Shown here piece by piece: positions 60,700 to 64,000 of a DNA stretch of 64,000 bases. A program made the position numbers and the translations under genes. Source of the DNA: Rhodospirillales bacterium. GTDB taxonomy: Bacteria > Pseudomonadota > Alphaproteobacteria > CACIAM-22H2. Within the stretch, counting starts at the first letter, position 1, and every line of letters begins with the position of its first letter. The DNA is taken from the NCBI GenBank assembly GCA_016794025.1, contig JAEUKX010000031.1, forward strand, positions 62,001 to 126,000. The letters run 5' to 3'. The notes under the pieces were generated by a model. That model did not search any database. It was given only the letters and a program-made list of their open reading frames with translations, and was not told the origin of the DNA.

Positions 60700-61500
60700 A
60701 TGCTCATCGCCCAGATTTCCGACCTGCATATCCAGCGCGGCGGCAAGCCCGCCTACGGCGTCGTCGATACCGTTTCGATGCTGAAAAAGGCCGTCGACGC
60801 GCTGAACGCGCTCGACCCGCAGCCCGACGTCGTTCTGGCCACCGGCGACCTCGTCGAGCGCGGCTCGGCCGAGGAATACGGCATCCTCACCGAACTGCTG
60901 AAGCCGCTGAAGGCGCCGCTGCTGGTCGTGCCGGGCAACCATGATGCGCGAGGGCCCCTGGCCGAGGCCTTCCCCGATGTGGGAAAGCGCGTAGGCGACA
61001 GCGAGTTCTTCCACTATGCCGTCGACGATTTTCCGGTGCGCCTGATCGGCTACGACACGACGGTGCCCAAGCATCACCACGGCGAGGTCTGCGCGGCGCG
61101 CGCCGCGTGGCTCGACCGGACGCTCGCCGCCGGCGGCGACAAGCCCACGATGATCTTCCTGCACCACCCGCCCTTCCGCACGCGCATTGCGGTCATGGAC
61201 AAGTCGGGCCTCAGCAATTCCGACGCGATGGCCACGGTCGTGGCCAAGTATCCCAACGTCGAGCGCATCCTGTGCGGCCATCTCCATCGCGCCATCCAGG
61301 CGCGCTTTGCGGGCACGATCGCCTCGATCGCGCCCTCGACCGCCCACCAGATCGCGATGGATATCCGCGACGACGCGCCGCTGTGCTTCAACATGGACCC
61401 GCCGGGCTTCCAGCTGCATGCCTGGGCGCCGGACAACGGCATCGTGACCTATACGGTCGCGGTCGGGGATTTCGGGGAACCGATCAAGTTCCCCTGGTGA
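60700..61500 (+). CDS. Calcineurin-like metallophosphoesterase, CpdA type
   Basis: A 266-residue enzyme with the intact metal-binding set: ISDLHIQ, ATGDLVERGS, VPGNHDARG, FLHHPPF and CGHLHRA. This matches class III cyclic nucleotide phosphodiesterases (CpdA) and related phosphodiesterases. Its start is 42 bases from the divergent helicase gene. A role in cAMP hydrolysis is likely but other phosphodiester substrates are possible. Contrast with the degenerate protein at 55648-56475. Confidence 0.93.
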   Translation: MLIAQISDLHIQRGGKPAYGVVDTVSMLKKAVDALNALDPQPDVVLATGDLVERGSAEEYGILTELLKPLKAPLLVVPGNHDARGPLAEAFPDVGKRVGDSEFFHYAVDDFPVRLIGYDTTVPKHHHGEVCAARAAWLDRTLAAGGDKPTMIFLHHPPFRTRIAVMDKSGLSNSDAMATVVAKYPNVERILCGHLHRAIQARFAGTIASIAPSTAHQIAMDIRDDAPLCFNMDPPGFQLHAWAPDNGIVTYTVAVGDFGEPIKFPW

Positions 61501-61570
61501 AGGAGGGGTCTTGCGCGCCGCCGGTCCCCCGCCTAGATAGCGCGGAAAACCGGGATCTGGAGCCGCCGCA

Positions 61571-63451
61571 ATGACCGAGACGCCGACCGTCGAAACCCGC
61601 GAATTCCAGGCGGAAGTGAGCCGCCTGCTCGAGATCGTCGCCCATTCGCTCTACAGCGAGCGGCAGGTGTTCCTGCGCGAGCTGATCTCGAACGCGTCGG
61701 ACGCCTGCGACAAGCTGCGCTTTCTCGCCCAGCAGGACGCAGGCCTGACGGCAGGCGACGCCGAGTTCCGCATTGCGCTTTCCGTCGACAAGGATGCAAG
61801 CACGCTGACCGTCGCCGACAACGGGATCGGCATGGACAAGGACGAGCTCGTGGCCAATCTCGGCACGATCGCGCGCTCGGGCACGGCCGCCTTCGTCAAG
61901 GCGATGGAAGAAGGCCAGCGCAAGGATACGCCGCTCATCGGCCAGTTCGGCGTCGGCTTCTATTCGTCCTTCATGGTCGCCGACCGTGTCGTTGTCGAAA
62001 GCCGCAAGGCAGGTACGCAGGCAGCGTGGCGCTGGGAATCCGACGGCAAGGGCAGCTACGCGGTTTCGCCGGGATCGCGCGAAGCCCGCGGCACCTCGAT
62101 CACGATGCACCTGAAGTCGGATGCGGCGGAGTTCCTCGACGCCGGAAAGCTCGCCGAGATCGTGCGCCGCTATTCCGACCACATCGCCATCCCGATCGTG
62201 CTGGACGACAAGACTCTCAATCGCGCCTCGGCGCCGTGGACGCGCGCGAAAGCTGACGTCACGCCCGAACAGCACGAGGAGTTCTACCGCCACGTCGCGC
62301 ACGCGTTCGACAAGCCGTGGGGCACGCTGCACTGGCGCGCGGAAGGCAAGATCGAGTACGCCGCACTGCTCTATGTTCCCGGTTCGCGCCCGATGGACCT
62401 GTTCGCGCCGGAGCGCCGCCACGGCGTGAAGCTCTACGTGCGCCGGGTGTTTGTCAGCGAGGCGCCCGAGGGGCTGGTGCCGCGCTATCTGCGCTTCCTG
62501 CGCGGCGTCGTGGATTCCGAGGACCTGCCGCTCAATGTCAGCCGCGAGATGCTGCAGAACAACCCGGTCCTGGCGAAGATCCGCCAGAGCGTGACGGGCC
62601 GCGTGCTGGGCGAGCTGGAAAAGCGCGCCAAGGACGATGCCGAGGCCTACGGCGAGTTCTGGGCCAATTTCGGCGAGGCGATCAAGGAAGGCATTTTCGA
62701 GGACGCCGAGAACGGAAAGCGCGTGCTGGGGCTCGCCCGGTTCCGCACGAGCGCGGCGCCGGAGGCGTGGACATCGCTTGCCGACTATGTCGCGCGCATG
62801 AAGGAAGGGCAGGACGCGATCTACTATATCGCCGGCGACGACCCGAAGGCGGTCGCGACAAGCCCGCATCTGGAGGGGTTCCGCAAGCGCGGGATCGAGG
62901 TGCTGCTGCTCTCCGATCCGGTCGACGAGTTCTGGGTGGCGCAGACCGACGACTATGAAGGAAAGAAGTTCCGCTCCGTCACGCGCGGGGCAGCCGATCT
63001 TGCCAAGTTCGCCGAGACCGAGAAGAAGGACGATGCGAAGCCCGAAGACGCGCCCGACATCGCGCCGCTGCTCGCCCTGTTCCGTCTGGCGCTGGGCGAT
63101 TCGGTCAAGGACGTGCGCGCGAGCGAGCGGCTGGCCGAAAGCGCCGTCTGTCTTGTCGCCGACGATGCCGACATCGACATCCATCTCGAGCGGATGCTGC
63201 GCCAGCACAAGCAGCTCAAGGCCATTTCCAAGCGCATCCTCGAGGTGAACCCGTCGCACGCGCTGATAAAGGCGCTGGCCGAGACGGTTCGCGCGAGGGG
63301 CGAGAATCAGGCCGTCCAGGCGCGCGTGAACGAGGTCGCCAAGCTGCTGCTCGACCAGGCGCGGATCGTGGAAGGCGAGCGGCTCGACGATCCCGCCGAT
63401 TTCGCGCGGCGCATGGCGGCCGCATTGGCCGAAGGCTTCGCGCCGGGCTAA
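61571..63451 (+). CDS. htpG: Hsp90-family chaperone HtpG
   Basis: A 626-residue ATP-dependent chaperone with the GHKL ATP-binding domain (ELISNASDACDKLRFLAQ; DNGIGMDKDEL; QFGVGFYSSFMVAD), a middle domain (YVPGSRPMDLFAPERRHGVK) and a C-terminal dimerisation domain. The length is normal. ATG at 61571, after a GC-rich non-coding stretch. It belongs functionally with rpoH and hslO in this window. Identity is certain. Confidence 0.98.
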   Translation: MTETPTVETREFQAEVSRLLEIVAHSLYSERQVFLRELISNASDACDKLRFLAQQDAGLTAGDAEFRIALSVDKDASTLTVADNGIGMDKDELVANLGTIARSGTAAFVKAMEEGQRKDTPLIGQFGVGFYSSFMVADRVVVESRKAGTQAAWRWESDGKGSYAVSPGSREARGTSITMHLKSDAAEFLDAGKLAEIVRRYSDHIAIPIVLDDKTLNRASAPWTRAKADVTPEQHEEFYRHVAHAFDKPWGTLHWRAEGKIEYAALLYVPGSRPMDLFAPERRHGVKLYVRRVFVSEAPEGLVPRYLRFLRGVVDSEDLPLNVSREMLQNNPVLAKIRQSVTGRVLGELEKRAKDDAEAYGEFWANFGEAIKEGIFEDAENGKRVLGLARFRTSAAPEAWTSLADYVARMKEGQDAIYYIAGDDPKAVATSPHLEGFRKRGIEVLLLSDPVDEFWVAQTDDYEGKKFRSVTRGAADLAKFAETEKKDDAKPEDAPDIAPLLALFRLALGDSVKDVRASERLAESAVCLVADDADIDIHLERMLRQHKQLKAISKRILEVNPSHALIKALAETVRARGENQAVQARVNEVAKLLLDQARIVEGERLDDPADFARRMAAALAEGFAPG

Positions 63452-63498
63452 CGCCAAGGCGATTGAATCGCGCGGCGGGCGAGGCTTAAGTGGAGCAT

Positions 63499-64000
63499 AT
63501 GCCCGAAGCCTCGCGCGACCGCCACTCGCCCTTCCCGCCCGACGCGCCCACGCGCGCCGATGCCAAGGCGATGGATGCGCGCGATCCGCTGGCCGGCGCG
63601 CGCGACCAGTTCCGGCTGCCGCAGGGGCTCATCTATCTCGACGGGAATTCGCTGGGTGCCCTGCCTCGCCGCGCGCCGGACCGCGTGTTCGAGGTGATGC
63701 GACTGCAGTGGGGCGAGGACCTGATCGCGGGCTGGACCCGACATGGCTGGATGGATCTTCCGCTGCGCGTGGGCAGCAAGATCGGCGAACTCGTCGGCGC
63801 GCCAGACGGCACGCTCGTCGCCTGCGACACGACGACTCTCAATCTCTACAAGCTGCTTGCCGCCGCACTCGCCGAACGGCCCGACCGGCGCACGGTCGTC
63901 TCGGAACGGGGCAATTTCCCGACCGATCTCTATGTCGCCGAGGGCCTGTTCCGCACACTCGGACAGGGACATCGGCTGAAGCTCGCCGACCGGGCCGAGG
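63499..64000 (+). CDS. kynU: Kynureninase (partial, runs off the right edge)
   Basis: The first 167 codons of a PLP enzyme that cleaves kynurenine to anthranilate and alanine. The N-terminus has LIYLDGNSLGALPRRAPDRV, then WTRHGWMDLPLRVGSKIGEL and VACDTTTLNLYKLLAAAL, as in KynU. GGAG lies four bases before the ATG at 63499. The catalytic lysine would lie beyond the window. Its presence suggests the tryptophan kynurenine pathway. Confidence 0.92.
   Translation, partial: MPEASRDRHSPFPPDAPTRADAKAMDARDPLAGARDQFRLPQGLIYLDGNSLGALPRRAPDRVFEVMRLQWGEDLIAGWTRHGWMDLPLRVGSKIGELVGAPDGTLVACDTTTLNLYKLLAAALAERPDRRTVVSERGNFPTDLYVAEGLFRTLGQGHRLKLADRAE

Noticed and set aside
58627-61500. A 957-codon plus-strand frame through the helicase region
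   Set aside because: Only the last 266 codons, from 60700, match a protein family. The rest is antisense to the helicase.
1-64000. CRISPR arrays, insertion sequences or prophage remains
   Set aside because: No regularly spaced repeats, transposase or phage-like proteins were seen on either strand.

Overview
The window is GC-rich chromosomal DNA from an alphaproteobacterium, probably of the Rhodospirillales or Rhizobiales type. The markers are a GcrA cell-cycle regulator, a SAM-II riboswitch ahead of metZ, a CarD/CdnL regulator, a 7Fe ferredoxin FdxA next to an S4-domain protein and a SUV3-like helicase, an alphaproteobacterial RpoH, and a PaaX-type regulator ahead of paaABCDE. Genus cannot be fixed from sequence alone. 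No CRISPR array, phage, transposase or integrase was seen. Genes are packed tightly, often with ATGA or GTGA overlaps.

Layout. 1-2 kb: an ABC importer of the SsuABC/TauABC type on the minus strand (permease cut by the window edge). 2.2-7.2 kb: an MscS-family channel, a PAS and a GAF-PAS protein, RecX and an ABC-2 permease. 7.3-10.4 kb: argD-argF-hslO behind a good sigma-70 promoter. 10.5-16.7 kb: a Tat/lipobox lipoprotein, then on the minus strand metZ (SAM-II riboswitch plus leader terminator), a DUF2238 membrane protein, apaG, folE, argE and a DUF2927/Sel1-type secreted protein. 16.8-25.1 kb: tRNA-Gly(CCC) followed by a six-gene plus-strand unit of tcuA, tcuB, a TRAP importer, a PrpF-family isomerase and a fumarase/aspartase-superfamily lyase. 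All of its enzyme families act on unsaturated or reduced tricarboxylates.

25.1-28.7 kb: an unrecognised protein, a TPR/SPINDLY-type O-GlcNAc transferase and a CorA protein. 28.9-33.5 kb: a sugar-type ABC importer (binding protein and two permeases, no ATPase), a PhyH-family oxygenase and a convergent RraA-like protein. 33.6-38.2 kb: paaX-paaABCDE, the phenylacetyl-CoA epoxidase without the downstream beta-oxidation-like genes. 38.2-48.7 kb: an SGNH hydrolase, a GMC oxidoreductase/ArnT-like transferase/EamA exporter run, MmsA, a TPP-dependent enzyme, an Ldh2-family dehydrogenase and an SH3 protein.

48.7-52.3 kb: two tandem outer-membrane-barrel paralogues, a second CorA, and gcrA with DnaA-box-like sites and a GANTC site at its promoter. 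52.4-57.8 kb: a cysteine-rich secreted protein, an ECF sigma factor with an anti-sigma factor whose N-terminal domain is duplicated, then on the minus strand fdxA, carD, a catalytically degenerate PPP-fold protein and rpoH. 57.9-64 kb: S4 protein and helicase, a metallophosphoesterase, htpG and the start of kynU.

The parts most worth following up are the tricarboxylate cassette, the layered control upstream of gcrA and metZ, the duplicated anti-sigma domain, the apparent pseudophosphatase beside rpoH, the outer-membrane protein pair with paired operator-like palindromes, and several hairpins that overlap ribosome-binding sites or follow binding-protein genes.
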